From the NCBI RefSeq assembly GCF_003263515.1, contig NZ_JYDE01000015.1, positions 186,001 to 250,000 of the forward strand: a DNA stretch of 64,000 nt. The letters are read 5' to 3'. Shown piece by piece: positions 1 through 8,230 of the stretch. The notes under the pieces were generated by a model, which worked only from the letters and a program-made list of their open reading frames with translations, was not told the DNA's origin and searched no databases. Made by a program: the position numbers and the translations under genes. The stretch's first letter is position 1. Every line of letters begins with the position of its first letter. This stretch comes from Rahnella inusitata. Lineage in GTDB: Bacteria; Pseudomonadota; Gammaproteobacteria; Enterobacterales; Enterobacteriaceae.

Positions 1-428
1 GCACCGGGCATTTTACTCAGCCATAGCAACAGGACGGGGATCAGGCTGACCAGGACAGTCCAGGCGATAAAATGGGTACCGATGGATTCTTTCGATAAAT
101 CGATGGAGTCGGAGGCCAGCGCGGCCGCCAAAATACCGTAACCGATATCGACGTTGAACAGGATCATGTAGTAGCTGGCCGCGGCGGAGGAAATCACCAC
201 CACGCTCATCAGCACGCGGAACACCGTTTTCCCGGTAAATGACAGCAGCACACAGAGGAAATACACCAGCGCGAAGGCCGCCAGCATTTCAACGGCAATC
301 GACAACGCGTTGTCATAGTGCAACTGAGAGTAACGTCGGAAGAAAATCGGAAGGTTAAGCAGGATCCCAAGATAAAGCGCAATGAACAGAAAAATGCTCT
401 GTTGCGAAAGTAATCGTAATTTTTGCAT
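1..428 (-). CDS. eptB: EptB-like Kdo2-lipid A phosphoethanolamine transferase, N-terminal part (cut by window edge)
   Basis: Inner-membrane enzymes of this family transfer phosphoethanolamine to LPS; EptB modifies the outer Kdo and lowers surface negative charge. Only about 142 N-terminal residues are inside the window. They start MQKLRLLSQQ and form hydrophobic segments typical of the EptA/EptB/CptA membrane domain. The stretch SAAASYYMILFNVDIGYGI and the following DSIDLSKE resemble remembered E. coli EptB closely and do not resemble OpgE, which is the neighbour of ompX in E. coli. The periplasmic sulfatase-fold domain lies off the left edge. The gene follows the sensor kinase on the same strand after a 233-base gap, so it probably has its own promoter. 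Membership of the phosphoethanolamine transferase family is firm; the EptB assignment is a good inference. Confidence 0.8.
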   Translation of the reverse strand, partial: MQKLRLLSQQSIFLFIALYLGILLNLPIFFRRYSQLHYDNALSIAVEMLAAFALVYFLCVLLSFTGKTVFRVLMSVVVISSAAASYYMILFNVDIGYGILAAALASDSIDLSKESIGTHFIAWTVLVSLIPVLLLWLSKMPG

Positions 429-661
429 TGGTAATAAATGGCTCTTTGGTGAGTCTGTTTACGTCGTATTGACCGCTCGTGCCGGAGGATTGAACTTACT
501 CCTTAGGACTATTCAGACTCCGGGCCGCGTATTTTCGTTCAAAGTGATTGGTATCTTCCAATGTGATAATGTAACAGAATTAACGAAACCTTTATCTTTC
601 AGTTATATAAACCAGATAATTTTCTTACGCGTCATGCCCCTTTTTTAGGTTTATTGAGAAA

Positions 662-2089
662 CTATTGAGAAAACTTGTGATCCTCACGTGGGAAAGTCAG
701 CGTAAATCGTGTTTCGCCCTCCGCCGAACTCACCACCCGGACGCTGCCCTGATGCAGCGCCATAATGGCCTGAACGATGGACAATCCCAGGCCGCTGGAG
801 CTGCCACCTTCGCTGCGTGAAGCATCGGCGCGATAGAAGCGATCGAACAGTTTGCCGAGCTTTTCTGGCGGGATCGGGTCGCCCTGGCTAATCACATGGA
901 TATCCATTCCACTGGCGTGCGGTTCGGCACGAACGACGATGGGTGTGCCTTCATGCGCATATCGCACGGCGTTGGCGACCAGATTGCTCAGCGCGCGCTG
1001 GAACAAAATGGCATCGGCGTACAAAATCCCCTCCCCCGCGCTGTGCAGCGTCATTTCCCGCTCTTCCGCCAGACCTTCAAAGTATTCCTGAATCCGCGTC
1101 ATTTCCGCCGAAACATCAATACTGGTGATGGTCAGAACCGAACGCGCATCGGTCGCCCGCGCCAGGAACAGAATGTTTTCGACCATGCGTGAAATACGCT
1201 CCAGCTCCTCCATATTATTGGCCAGCAGCGTTTCATATTCCTCTGTGCTGCGCGGCTGATAAAGCGCCACCTGACAATGCCCCATCAACGCCCCCACCGG
1301 CGTGCGGATCTCGTGCGCCAAATCGGCAGAGAACTGCGTCAGGCGCTGATATCCTTCTGCCAGTCGTTCGAGCATGTCGTTAAATGAATAGATTAACTGC
1401 TGCAATTCCTGCGGCGCATTATCACTGCTAAGACGCGTGGACAGGCTGGCTGGATGGATTTTCGTCGCCTCCAGCGCCATGTGCCGCAGTGGCCGCAATC
1501 CACGGCGGATCACCACATAACCGAGCGCGGCAATCAGCAGATAGGCGAACAGCACCGCGCCGGTGATTTCCCAGCGGAACGTCTGCAACATCCGCGCTTC
1601 GCCGGTCATGAAGTGCGCGGCGGTAATCTCCACCGTGCGGCCATCCTGAATTTTTACGGCGGCGCGGGCGAAGCGAACCGGCGTGTCGTCGGGGGCGGAA
1701 AGCGTGTGAACGGTGCTCAGCGTTAACGGCTGGCCGTCGGGTACCGGCGCGACCGGAGGCAGCGCAAGGCGCGACGGATTGACGTTGATAATCGGCGGTT
1801 CATCGCTCAGACGGAAAGTCAGGATATCCCGCTCGTTGCCGAGCATGTTTTCGAACAGACCCGGATTATGGCTGAGTTGAGAAAGCGGAAACTCACTGGC
1901 CAGCAGATGACGAAAATACTGAACGCGCCCGCTCACCTGATAATCGGCGCGGCGGACCAGTTCTTTTTCCAGCGAGTAATAGAGATAAACGCCCACGGCG
2001 CTCACCACCAGTGAGGCCAGCAGCGCAAACAGCAGCGTGGCGCGCAGCGTCAGAGACATCGCGCGTTGCGGTTTTTTCTGCTCAGTCAT
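662..2089 (-). CDS. Heavy-metal/redox-type sensor histidine kinase (CusS/HprS family)
   Basis: Two-component sensor kinase of 475 residues. TM1 spans about residues 16-38, a periplasmic sensor domain covers about 40-172, and TM2 spans about 174-195. A HAMP linker follows, then a HisKA domain with the phospho-acceptor His259 in DLAHEIRTP, and a C-terminal ATPase domain with a G-box ending [11 protein letters not shown]. The ATG at 2089 is chosen because it overlaps the regulator's stop by 8 bases, typical of translationally coupled pairs; an upstream in-frame ATG at 2119 would extend far into the regulator. The architecture is that of CusS, CopS and HprS (YedV). The divergent molybdoenzyme/cytochrome genes favour an HprS-like role, but the input signal cannot be read from sequence. 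Confidence 0.9.
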   Translation of the reverse strand: MTEQKKPQRAMSLTLRATLLFALLASLVVSAVGVYLYYSLEKELVRRADYQVSGRVQYFRHLLASEFPLSQLSHNPGLFENMLGNERDILTFRLSDEPPIINVNPSRLALPPVAPVPDGQPLTLSTVHTLSAPDDTPVRFARAAVKIQDGRTVEITAAHFMTGEARMLQTFRWEITGAVLFAYLLIAALGYVVIRRGLRPLRHMALEATKIHPASLSTRLSSDNAPQELQQLIYSFNDMLERLAEGYQRLTQFSADLAHEIRTPVGALMGHCQVALYQPRSTEEYETLLANNMEELERISRMVENILFLARATDARSVLTITSIDVSAEMTRIQEYFEGLAEEREMTLHSAGEGILYADAILFQRALSNLVANAVRYAHEGTPIVVRAEPHASGMDIHVISQGDPIPPEKLGKLFDRFYRADASRSEGGSSSGLGLSIVQAIMALHQGSVRVVSSAEGETRFTLTFPREDHKFSQ

Positions 2090-2756
2090 GACGCACTTCG
2101 CATACGTAGCCGATCCCACGCACGGTATGAATCAGTTTGACGTCAAAAGCACGGTCGATTTTGGCGCGCAGGCGTTTGATTGCCACATCCACCACGTTGG
2201 TATCGCTGTCAAAATTCATGTCCCACACCTGCGAGGCAATCATGGTGCGCGAAAGCACTTCGCCCTCCCGGCGCATCAGTAAATGCAAAAGCATAAATTC
2301 CTTATTGGTCAGCGCAATGGTCTGATCCTGACGGGTTACGCGGCGGCGCAGCAGATCGAGATTGAGATCGGCGACGCTATAGATATCCGGCTCACGGGCG
2401 GCGGGACGACGCAGCAGCGTGCGAATGCGCAGCACCAGTTCGGTGAAGGAAAAAGGTTTGATGAGGTAATCGTCCGCGCCCAGCTCCAGGCCGTGAATGC
2501 GATCCTGTACTTCGTCGCGTGCGGTCAGGAACAGCACCGGCACGTCGCTTTTCTTGCGCAGCACTTCCATCACTTGCCAGCCGTCGAGCCCCGGCAGCAT
2601 GACGTCGAGGATCACCGCGTCATACCCGTCTTCGAGCGCCAGAAACAGACCGTCGGCACCGTTACGCGCCAGATCTACGCTGTAACCCGCTTCGGTCAGC
2701 CCTTTTTTCAGATAATCGCCCGTGCTGACATCATCTTCTATCACCAGTATCCGCAT
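2082..2756 (-). CDS. OmpR-family response regulator (CusR/HprR type)
   Basis: Response regulator of 224 residues. The receiver domain has the acidic pocket Glu7-Asp8-Asp9, phospho-acceptor Asp51 in VILDVMLPG, and Lys in LIKPFSF. The C-terminal winged helix includes the segment [13 protein letters not shown], which resembles both E. coli CusR and HprR in the DNA-recognition region. It is first in an operon with the sensor kinase, overlapping it by 8 bases. It diverges from the DUF5666/cytochrome/molybdoenzyme genes across a 212-base gap holding a 22-base palindrome that fits the CusR-type box. Autoregulation and control of the divergent operon are therefore likely. CusR versus HprR orthology cannot be decided here: the box favours CusR, the neighbours favour HprR. 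Confidence 0.92.
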   Translation of the reverse strand: MRILVIEDDVSTGDYLKKGLTEAGYSVDLARNGADGLFLALEDGYDAVILDVMLPGLDGWQVMEVLRKKSDVPVLFLTARDEVQDRIHGLELGADDYLIKPFSFTELVLRIRTLLRRPAAREPDIYSVADLNLDLLRRRVTRQDQTIALTNKEFMLLHLLMRREGEVLSRTMIASQVWDMNFDSDTNVVDVAIKRLRAKIDRAFDVKLIHTVRGIGYVCEVRHD

Positions 2757-2831
2757 TCAGGCCCTCAGCGCCGCACGACCATTCACCCAAAGAATGATTC
2801 CAGAGAAGTTTATCAGTTTCGTCAGACACCT

Positions 2832-2853
2832 TTGATGACAATTTTGTCATCAA
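2832..2853. promoter_or_regulatory. CusR/HprR-type operator palindrome
   Basis: Perfect 10-base inverted repeat TTGATGACAA / TTGTCATCAA separated by TT. It matches the CusR box core ATGACAANNTTGTCAT known from E. coli. An extra half-site, CTTGTCATCT, follows at 2854-2863. It lies 76 bases upstream of the regulator start and 116 bases upstream of the divergent gene, so it could serve both promoters. Confidence 0.75.
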
Positions 2854-2968
2854 CTTGTCATCTGCCAATCCCGGTTTATCGTCCACTCTTAATGAAGTCA
2901 TTCATCACTGGCACCCTCAGTGATTCCTCTACCCGAATGAAAATACGTAAGAAACTGGAGAGATAAAC

Positions 2969-3592
2969 ATGAATACACCAACACGCCTTGCAGGTCTTTT
3001 ACTCGGTTCACTGCTGATGTGCAGTGGGATGACATCCGCTTTTGCGGCTGACAACGTCATCAAGCCAACGCGCGGAACCATTGAATCCGTAAATGATTCT
3101 TCGATGCAAGTCACTACCCGCCAGGGCGAGAAGCTGGACGTTAAGCTGACTGATCAGACCAAAATCAACGCCGTAACCAAAGGCCAGATCAGCGATATCA
3201 AGGCCGACAGCTTCATCGGTACTGCGGCGGTGCCACAGGCCAACGGCACGCTGAAAGCACTGGAAGTTCATGTATTTGCGCCAAGCCTGCGCGGCAGCGG
3301 TGAAGGTTTCAACCCGTTTGAATCCGCCGATGGCAAAATCAACACCATGACCAACGGCACCGTCGGCAAACTGGTTAACGCCAATGGCCGTACGCTGACC
3401 GTGAAATATCACGACGCAGAAAAAACAGTTGTCGTTCCTGACGATGTGCCGGTGGTTCTGCTGGCGCCGGGCGATCGCAGCCTGCTGAAACCGGGCACTA
3501 AAATCGTGCTGTTCGCGATGAAAGACGACAAAGGTGCACTGGTTGCCCGTGGTATCGCCGCCGGTAAAGATGGCGTCGCGCCACCGATGTAA
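2969..3592 (+). CDS. Exported DUF5666-like periplasmic protein
   Basis: Protein of 207 residues with a signal peptide (about residues 1-27, ending SAFA-AD). The mature part is made of two repeated small beta units: 'RGTIESVNDSSMQVTTRQGE' near residue 35 and 'NGTVGKLVNANGRTLTVKYH' near residue 130. Such G-x-V-x-x-V/I-x(n)-L-T/Q-V units are typical of DUF5666/OB-like beta-barrel proteins. A GGAGAG ribosome site lies just before the ATG. It is the first gene rightward of the divergent regulator, followed by a terminator and then the cytochrome b and molybdoenzyme genes. Its biochemical role is unknown; a periplasmic accessory to the redox enzyme or a metal-binding protein is a guess from context. 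Confidence 0.75.
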   Translation: MNTPTRLAGLLLGSLLMCSGMTSAFAADNVIKPTRGTIESVNDSSMQVTTRQGEKLDVKLTDQTKINAVTKGQISDIKADSFIGTAAVPQANGTLKALEVHVFAPSLRGSGEGFNPFESADGKINTMTNGTVGKLVNANGRTLTVKYHDAEKTVVVPDDVPVVLLAPGDRSLLKPGTKIVLFAMKDDKGALVARGIAAGKDGVAPPM

Positions 3593-3601
3593 CCCTTAGC
3601 G

Positions 3602-3646
3602 CTTACGCCGGCGGGCCGTGTCTGTCAGCCGGAGTAAGTTGTTTTT
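3602..3646 (+). terminator. Rho-independent terminator after the DUF5666-like gene
   Basis: Stem CTTACGCCGGC (3602-3612) pairs with GCCGGAGTAAG (3628-3638) with one mismatch and is followed by TTGTTTTT. It probably reduces read-through into the cytochrome b gene. Confidence 0.75.
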
Positions 3647-3650
3647 GAAG

Positions 3651-3692
3651 AACTGCGCAGGGTGAAACCTCCCTCTTTCACTTTGCGCAGTT
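3651..3692 (+). other. Long leader hairpin upstream of the cytochrome b gene
   Basis: A 17-base stem (3651-3667 with 3676-3692, loop CCTCCCTC) with only two G-U wobble pairs. It ends 11 bases before the AGGAG ribosome site used at 3704-3708. There is no U-tract after it, so it is more likely an mRNA-stabilising or translation-controlling leader structure than a terminator. Confidence 0.55.
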
Positions 3693-3715
3693 TCTCATTA
3701 CGCAGGAGCTTATCC

Positions 3716-4387
3716 GTGAAATCTCAACCCTCCCCGCTGCGTACGTCAAATTCAAATATTCCTCTGTCGAAAAAAAAGCGCATCCATTCCTGGCCGGTTC
3801 GCATTTGCCATTGGATCAACCTGCTGGCGATGATTGGCATGGTGATGAGCGGCTGGGGAATTTATAACGCCGATCCGATTTTCCCGTTCACCTTTCCGCA
3901 AAGCACCACGCTCGGCGGCTGGCTGGGCGGCAACATTGCCTGGCATCTGGCCGTGATGTGGCTGATGGCCGCTAACGGCCTGTTTTATGTGGTGTGGGGG
4001 ATTTTTACCGGCCACTTCAGGCGTGACTTTTTTCCGTTTACGCCGCGTACCGTCTGGCGGGATACCGTCCGCGCCCTGACGTTCCATCTTCCACATAAAC
4101 TCGGCCAGTACAACGCGGTGCAGAAACTGATGTACGTCGGCGTGCTGCTGCTGGGCGTATTGCTGGTGCTCTCGGGGTTATCCATCTGGAAACCGGTGCA
4201 GTTCAGCGGCCTGGTGTGGCTGTTTGGCGGTTTTGATATCGCCCGCTATGTCCATTTCTTTGCCATGAGCGGCGTGATGTTGTTCGTGGTGGTTCACGTT
4301 CTCATGGTGTTGCTGGTGCCGAAAACCTTTGTCGCCATGATTACCGGCGGTAAAAAAATCAGTACGGAGGAAAGCGCTGATGAGTGA
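3716..4387 (+). CDS. Membrane cytochrome b (b561 / Ni-Fe-hydrogenase b-subunit type)
   Basis: Di-heme-type membrane electron carrier of 223 residues, presumably passing quinol electrons to the molybdoenzyme encoded next. Four membrane helices lie at about residues 29-49, 72-96, 136-155 and 176-200. Candidate heme ligands are His32 (ICHW), His77 (AWHL), His180 (YVHF) and His194 (VVHV). The GTG at 3716 is chosen because AGGAG sits 7 bases upstream; an in-frame GTG at 3662 lies inside a leader hairpin and lacks a ribosome site. The gene overlaps the following gene by 8 bases, indicating coupling. Function is analogous, not homologous in detail, to E. coli MsrQ. Confidence 0.85.
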   Translation: MKSQPSPLRTSNSNIPLSKKKRIHSWPVRICHWINLLAMIGMVMSGWGIYNADPIFPFTFPQSTTLGGWLGGNIAWHLAVMWLMAANGLFYVVWGIFTGHFRRDFFPFTPRTVWRDTVRALTFHLPHKLGQYNAVQKLMYVGVLLLGVLLVLSGLSIWKPVQFSGLVWLFGGFDIARYVHFFAMSGVMLFVVVHVLMVLLVPKTFVAMITGGKKISTEESADE

Positions 4388-5144
4388 TAAATCAGACCGG
4401 CCCAAAATCATTATCGAACCCGATCAGCGCAAACAACTGGTGAATATACAGCGCCGTTTGCTGCTGCGCTCAGGTCTGACGCTGGGTGCAGTATCGATGC
4501 TGACTGGCTGTAATTTGCAGGATGGCGATCAGGTCGACAAAGTTTTGTGGGCGATGTCCCGCTGGAATGACCGCGTGCAGGGCTGGCTGTTCAGCGGCCA
4601 AAAGTTGGCACAAACCTATCGTGAAGATCAGATAACCACGCCGTTCCGCTTCAATGCGTTCTACCCGGAATACAATGTGCCGGAGATCGACATTCCCAAT
4701 TACCGGCTGGAAGTTTCCGGTCTGGTGCAGAAAAAAGCCTCGTGGACACTGGAACAGTTGCAGCGCCTGCCGCAGGAGAGCCAAATCACCCGCCTGATTT
4801 GCATCGAAGGCTGGAGCGCCATCGGCCAGTGGAAGGGCGTCCCGCTGAAAACCTTCTTGCAACACGTCGGCGCAGACCTCACGGCAAAATACGTCGGGTT
4901 CAAATGCGACGACCGCTACTATTCCAGCATCGATATGGCCACGGCCTTGCATCCGCAAACCATACTGGCACTAGATTTTGGTGGCAAACCGCTGCCACCG
5001 GACTTTGGCTATCCGCTACGTCTGCGTATGCCGACCAAACTCGGCTTCAAAAACGCCAAACATATCGGCGCAATTTTCGTCACCAATGAGAACCCTGGCG
5101 GTTACTGGGAAGATCAGGGGTATAACTGGTTTAGCGGGATTTGA
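4380..5144 (+). CDS. Tat-exported molybdopterin oxidoreductase lipoprotein (sulfite oxidase fold)
   Basis: Protein of 254 residues. The N-terminus carries twin arginines (Arg25-Arg26 in QRRLLLRSGL), a hydrophobic stretch and a lipobox LTGC (Cys44), so it should be exported folded by Tat and lipid-anchored. Residues 105-250 form the sulfite oxidase/YedY molybdopterin domain, with the likely Mo-ligating Cys141 in RLICIEGW. The C-terminus, around PGGYWEDQGY, is typical of this family. It is translationally coupled to the cytochrome b gene. By family it should carry a Moco-type cofactor and could reduce oxidised methionine or an S/N-oxide, as MsrP does; the substrate is not deducible. The modABC genes at 53-56 kb would supply molybdate. 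Confidence 0.85.
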   Translation: MSDKSDRPKIIIEPDQRKQLVNIQRRLLLRSGLTLGAVSMLTGCNLQDGDQVDKVLWAMSRWNDRVQGWLFSGQKLAQTYREDQITTPFRFNAFYPEYNVPEIDIPNYRLEVSGLVQKKASWTLEQLQRLPQESQITRLICIEGWSAIGQWKGVPLKTFLQHVGADLTAKYVGFKCDDRYYSSIDMATALHPQTILALDFGGKPLPPDFGYPLRLRMPTKLGFKNAKHIGAIFVTNENPGGYWEDQGYNWFSGI

Positions 5145-5257
5145 TAGCTACCACGGTAAGTGCATAATTTCGCAGTGAATAACAAAGCCTGAAGCTTTGC
5201 CGCATAAATCCCTTTCCGATTTTATTCCCCCCCTATCCACCGATATGCTCAGAACGG

Positions 5258-5293
5258 CCCCTCCCCCTGCGAAGGGGAGGGTTGGGGTGGGGT
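5258..5293 (+). repeat. REP-like GC-rich palindromic repeat, copy A
   Basis: CCCTCCCCCTGCGAAGGGGAGG followed by a GGTTGGGGTGGGG tail. The core stem (CTCCCC / GGGGAG around TGCGAA) recurs at 31823, 31917 (inverted) and 34363, always outside genes. It lies at the end of the molybdoenzyme operon. Confidence 0.75.
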
Positions 5294-5411
5294 ATTAAAG
5301 TAAAATCGAAACGTAAAAGTGTGCTTTAACAAGTCTATTGCGAACTTCCACTCCTCCCGGCCTCCCCATTTACAGGGGGTTAGCGCTAAACACTCGCCAA
5401 ATCCCAGACAT

Positions 5412-5440
5412 AAAAAAACCGCTCAAGTGAGCGGTTTTTC
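5412..5440 (-). terminator. Rho-independent terminator of ompX
   Basis: CCGCTC / GAGCGG stem (5419-5434) flanked by an A-run on the left and a T-run on the right. Read on the minus strand it gives a hairpin plus U-tract 46 bases after the ompX stop; it can act in both directions. Confidence 0.85.
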
Positions 5441-5485
5441 ATTTTCGAATTGGCGTAACGTTAAACGTTACTCAATCTCGAAGAA

Positions 5486-6019
5486 TTAGAAGCTGTAACC
5501 AACGCCAGCGATCCAGGTGCCAACATCAACACTGCGGATACGGGACTGTTCGTAGGAAACGTCCAGAGCAACGTTCTGGATTGGGTTGAACTGCAGACCA
5601 GCGCCGTAAGATACGCCGTAGTCGCTGTTGTCAAATTTCTGACGGTTTGCAGTAGATGCAGCATTATCGTTCTGCTGGAATTTACCGTAGCCCACACCTA
5701 CAACACCGTAGATGGAAACCCAGTCAGCCAGACGGTAAGCAGGACCTGCAGTCAGACCGTAGTATTGTGCTTTACGGTAGTCACCAGAAGACGGAGTGCT
5801 GTCGTCTTCGATGTAGGTGAATGAACCGATAACACCCAGTGGGTTGTTATCTTGTTCCCAACGGTATTTCAAGTTGAAGCCGTTTGCTTTGTTAGCAACG
5901 CCTTGCATATCACCCTGAGCGTAACCAGCGGTTACGGTGCTGGTGTCAGCGAATGCGCTTGTTGAAACGCCCAGTGCTACTACGCAAGCTAATGCGGAAA
6001 GACATGCAATTTTTTTCAT
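5486..6019 (-). CDS. ompX: Outer membrane protein X
   Basis: Small eight-stranded beta-barrel of the OmpX/Ail family, 177 residues (E. coli OmpX has 171). The signal peptide is MKKIACLSALACVVALGVST...AFA. The mature protein has alternating aromatic/polar strands and ends in the outer-membrane signature GVGYSF with terminal Phe. The ATG at 6019 has a GAGG site 6 bases upstream and reproduces the MKKIACLSALA start known in enterobacteria; an upstream in-frame start at 6031 is disfavoured. It diverges from rhtA as in E. coli. OmpX-type proteins contribute to adhesion and surface charge and are usually controlled post-transcriptionally by small RNAs through the 5' leader. Confidence 0.96.
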   Translation of the reverse strand: MKKIACLSALACVVALGVSTSAFADTSTVTAGYAQGDMQGVANKANGFNLKYRWEQDNNPLGVIGSFTYIEDDSTPSSGDYRKAQYYGLTAGPAYRLADWVSIYGVVGVGYGKFQQNDNAASTANRQKFDNSDYGVSYGAGLQFNPIQNVALDVSYEQSRIRSVDVGTWIAGVGYSF

Positions 6020-6439
6020 AAACCACCTCAAAATGGGAAACCAAAGTAACCTTCACGTTTGAAAATATAACAAAAACCAGCGTGAAACTCTGCCTGAATA
6101 TAGATGTCCAAAGCACTCTATCGTGTAACATAAAGTTTCCAACAGGGTATATCTTATTAATTTTATTGTGATTTTCGTCACCAAAACTATAAGAAAAACT
6201 TATTGAACTTTTTGAGATTAGCAGATAATTCCTAAAGTTTTGGGCAAAAAATCGACATTTTTTTGCAACATTTCCAAAAATTTAGGATTTTTTTCGGAAA
6301 ATCTCACTCCGAAAAAAACTTTTTTCACTGATTTTTTCTTCCCTCATTTCCCTCTACACTGACTGCGCTTTACCTTTCTTTTCAAAACTATAAATCTGAA
6401 CATTCTGGATGAATCGGATCACCTCAAAAGGCGCAATGG
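6020..6439. other. AT-rich divergent promoter region ompX/rhtA
   Basis: 420 bases, very rich in A- and T-tracts (for example the runs at 6246-6262 and 6290-6335). This suggests curved DNA and possible H-NS binding. It must hold the ompX promoter and a long leader as well as the rhtA promoter. No specific operator could be named. Confidence 0.6.
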
Positions 6440-7414
6440 ATGACACAGTCAGAAAAAAAATCGCAGACTACTCTGCCCGCTGATGAACACAACAACAGCC
6501 CGCCGTTACCGGCTTTACCTAAAAAAGCCTCTCCTCTGGTTGCGATTCTGTTGCTCCTCATCGCCATGCTCTCACTGCAGGGCGGCGCTTCCCTTGCGAA
6601 AACCTTGTTTCCGGTCGTCGGGCCTCAGGGCGTTACGGCGCTGCGTCTGGGCCTTGGCTCCATTTTGTTGCTGCTTTATTTCCGTCCGTGGCGCTTTAAA
6701 ATGCGCGGCGGCAATTTTCGCGCCCTGCTGATGTACGGGCTGGCGCTCGGTTGTATGAACTATAGCTTCTATCTGGCACTGCGCACCGTGCCGCTGGGCA
6801 TTGCCGTTGCACTGGAGTTTACCGGGCCGCTGGCGGTCGCGATGTTCTCATCCCGCCGTCCTGTGGATTTCGTCTGGGTGGCGCTGGCTGTGGCTGGTTT
6901 ACTGTTCCTGCTGCCGCTTGGCCAAAGCGCTGGCGGTGTGGATCTGAAAGGTGCCTGCTTTGCGCTGATCGCCGGTGCCTGCTGGGCCGTCTATATTCTT
7001 GCCGGACAGCGTGCAGGCAGCAGCTACGGACCTGGCACGGCGGCCATGGGCTCGGTTATCGCTGCGATTATCTTCTTCCCGATTGGCGTCGCGCAGGCGC
7101 ATACCTCTATCTTTACCTGGGAAATCCTGCCGCTGGGATTGCTGATCGCCCTGCTCACTTCCGCCATTCCTTATTCACTGGAGATGATGGCGCTGACCAA
7201 ACTGCCCGCCAAAACCTTCGGTACGCTGATGAGCATGGAACCGGCAATGGCCGCGCTCTCAGGGATTATCTTTTTAGGGGAGTTTCTGACGGCTTCTCAG
7301 TGGCTCGGTCTGGCGGCAATTATTGCGGCGTCGGCAGGTTCCACGCTGACCATCCAGCGTAAAACCAAAATCGAAACGGTGGACGTGCCGGGAAATACTC
7401 CCTCGGGTAAATAA
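6440..7414 (+). CDS. rhtA: Threonine/homoserine exporter RhtA (EamA family)
   Basis: Inner-membrane exporter of threonine, homoserine and related compounds, 324 residues with ten predicted helices arranged as two EamA repeats. The residues VPLGIAVALEFTGPLAVAMF and FGTLMSMEPAMAALSGIIFL match RhtA closely. The N-terminus carries about 30 extra residues before the first helix compared with E. coli (295 aa). The extension is polar and proline-rich (NNSPPLPALPKKASP), so either it is a real cytoplasmic tail or an internal start is used. Its place between ompX and dps matches E. coli synteny. A strong terminator follows at 7433. Confidence 0.93.
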   Translation: MTQSEKKSQTTLPADEHNNSPPLPALPKKASPLVAILLLLIAMLSLQGGASLAKTLFPVVGPQGVTALRLGLGSILLLLYFRPWRFKMRGGNFRALLMYGLALGCMNYSFYLALRTVPLGIAVALEFTGPLAVAMFSSRRPVDFVWVALAVAGLLFLLPLGQSAGGVDLKGACFALIAGACWAVYILAGQRAGSSYGPGTAAMGSVIAAIIFFPIGVAQAHTSIFTWEILPLGLLIALLTSAIPYSLEMMALTKLPAKTFGTLMSMEPAMAALSGIIFLGEFLTASQWLGLAAIIAASAGSTLTIQRKTKIETVDVPGNTPSGK

Positions 7415-7432
7415 CATTCATCACCCTTCACG

Positions 7433-7467
7433 AAAAAAAAACCACGTCTCATCGCGTGGTTTTTTTC
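7433..7467 (+). terminator. Rho-independent terminator of rhtA
   Basis: A-run plus ACCACG (7441-7446) pairs with CGTGGT plus T-run (7455-7467). This is a strong stem with a long U-tract 19 bases after the rhtA stop. Confidence 0.9.
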
Positions 7468-7605
7468 TCTTTAATCAAGACACTAAAAATTACTTTCGGT
7501 TATTTCACTTATTTTCATCATTTCCTGCATCCAAAAGCAGGGGCTCATTCGTATGTAGTGATGTGAGGCAAGACCTTACCTACTCAACATACGAAGGACA
7601 TCATC

Positions 7606-8166
7606 ATGAAAACATTACTCCGTACCGCTATCTGTGCATCTCTTCTGCTGAGCACCGCGTCAATGGCTGCAATGTCTCAAAACACCACCATGGTCGGTGG
7701 CGCTGAAATGTATCCGTCCAAAAATATCGTAGAAAATGCCCTGAATTCTAAAGACCACACCACGCTGGTCGCCGCCGTGAAAGCCGCCGGTCTGGTGGAT
7801 ACCTTGCAGGGCAAAGGCCCGTTCACCGTGTTTGCACCCACCAACGCCGCGTTTGCCAAACTGCCAGCAGGCACCGTCGATAATCTGGTGAAACCAGAAA
7901 ACAAAGCCACGCTGACCAGCATCCTGACCTACCACGTGGTGGCGGGTAAATATGAAATGAAAGATCTGGAAAAACTGCTGAAAAAAGGCAACGGCACCGC
8001 GGAACTCAAAACCGTGAACGGCCAGCCACTGTGGATCCTGAACAACGGCCCGCACAATATTCAGCTTAAAGATGGCAAAGGTAATATTGCCAACATCAGC
8101 ACCTATGACGTCCAGCAGAAGAACGGGGTGATTGATGTTATCGATACCGTCCTGATGCCTAAATAA
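7606..8166 (+). CDS. Exported fasciclin (FAS1) domain protein
   Basis: Secreted or periplasmic protein of 186 residues: a signal peptide (about 1-21, ending SMA) and one FAS1 domain. The two conserved FAS1 segments are visible: H1 in GPFTVFAPTNAAFAKLP and H2 around ILTYHVVAGKY, followed by the C-terminal NGVIDVIDTVLMP strand. FAS1 domains mediate weak protein or surface adhesion. A GAAGGA site precedes the ATG. The gene is followed 64 bases later by an ECF sigma factor and its anti-sigma factor. Since SigK/RskA controls FAS1 proteins (MPT70/MPT83) in mycobacteria, this gene is the likely target of that pair; that is an inference by analogy. Confidence 0.92.
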   Translation: MKTLLRTAICASLLLSTASMAAMSQNTTMVGGAEMYPSKNIVENALNSKDHTTLVAAVKAAGLVDTLQGKGPFTVFAPTNAAFAKLPAGTVDNLVKPENKATLTSILTYHVVAGKYEMKDLEKLLKKGNGTAELKTVNGQPLWILNNGPHNIQLKDGKGNIANISTYDVQQKNGVIDVIDTVLMPK

Positions 8167-8230
8167 TACCGACTATACTGAGAGCTGGATCCCCTTATAA
8201 AACAGCATCTCAGACAGTCAGGACGGGCGA

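Larger units (their letters stand above)
5145..5485. other. Intergenic region with a GC-rich repeat copy and the ompX terminator
   Basis: 341 bases between the convergent molybdoenzyme and ompX genes. It contains one copy of the interspersed GC-rich palindrome (5258-5293), a degenerate related patch around 5348-5382, and the ompX terminator. No coding potential is visible. Confidence 0.7.

Noticed and set aside
382-648. 88-codon plus-strand ORF in the eptB/sensor kinase gap
   Set aside because: It overlaps the eptB start region on the other strand, has no ribosome site or recognisable domain, and its composition follows non-coding DNA.
429-661. Possible PmrA or sigma-E promoter before eptB
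   Set aside because: Only loose half-site resemblance (CCTAAGGAG, AAGTTC) was found; not enough to call a site.
2283-2966. 227-codon plus-strand ORF opposite the response regulator
   Set aside because: It is the antisense shadow of the regulator gene, and its reading has no domain sense.
5348-5382. Additional copy of the GC-rich repeat
   Set aside because: CTCCTCCCGGCCTCCCC...AGGGGG is similar in composition, but lacks the TGCGAA loop and clean stem, so it was not counted as a family member.
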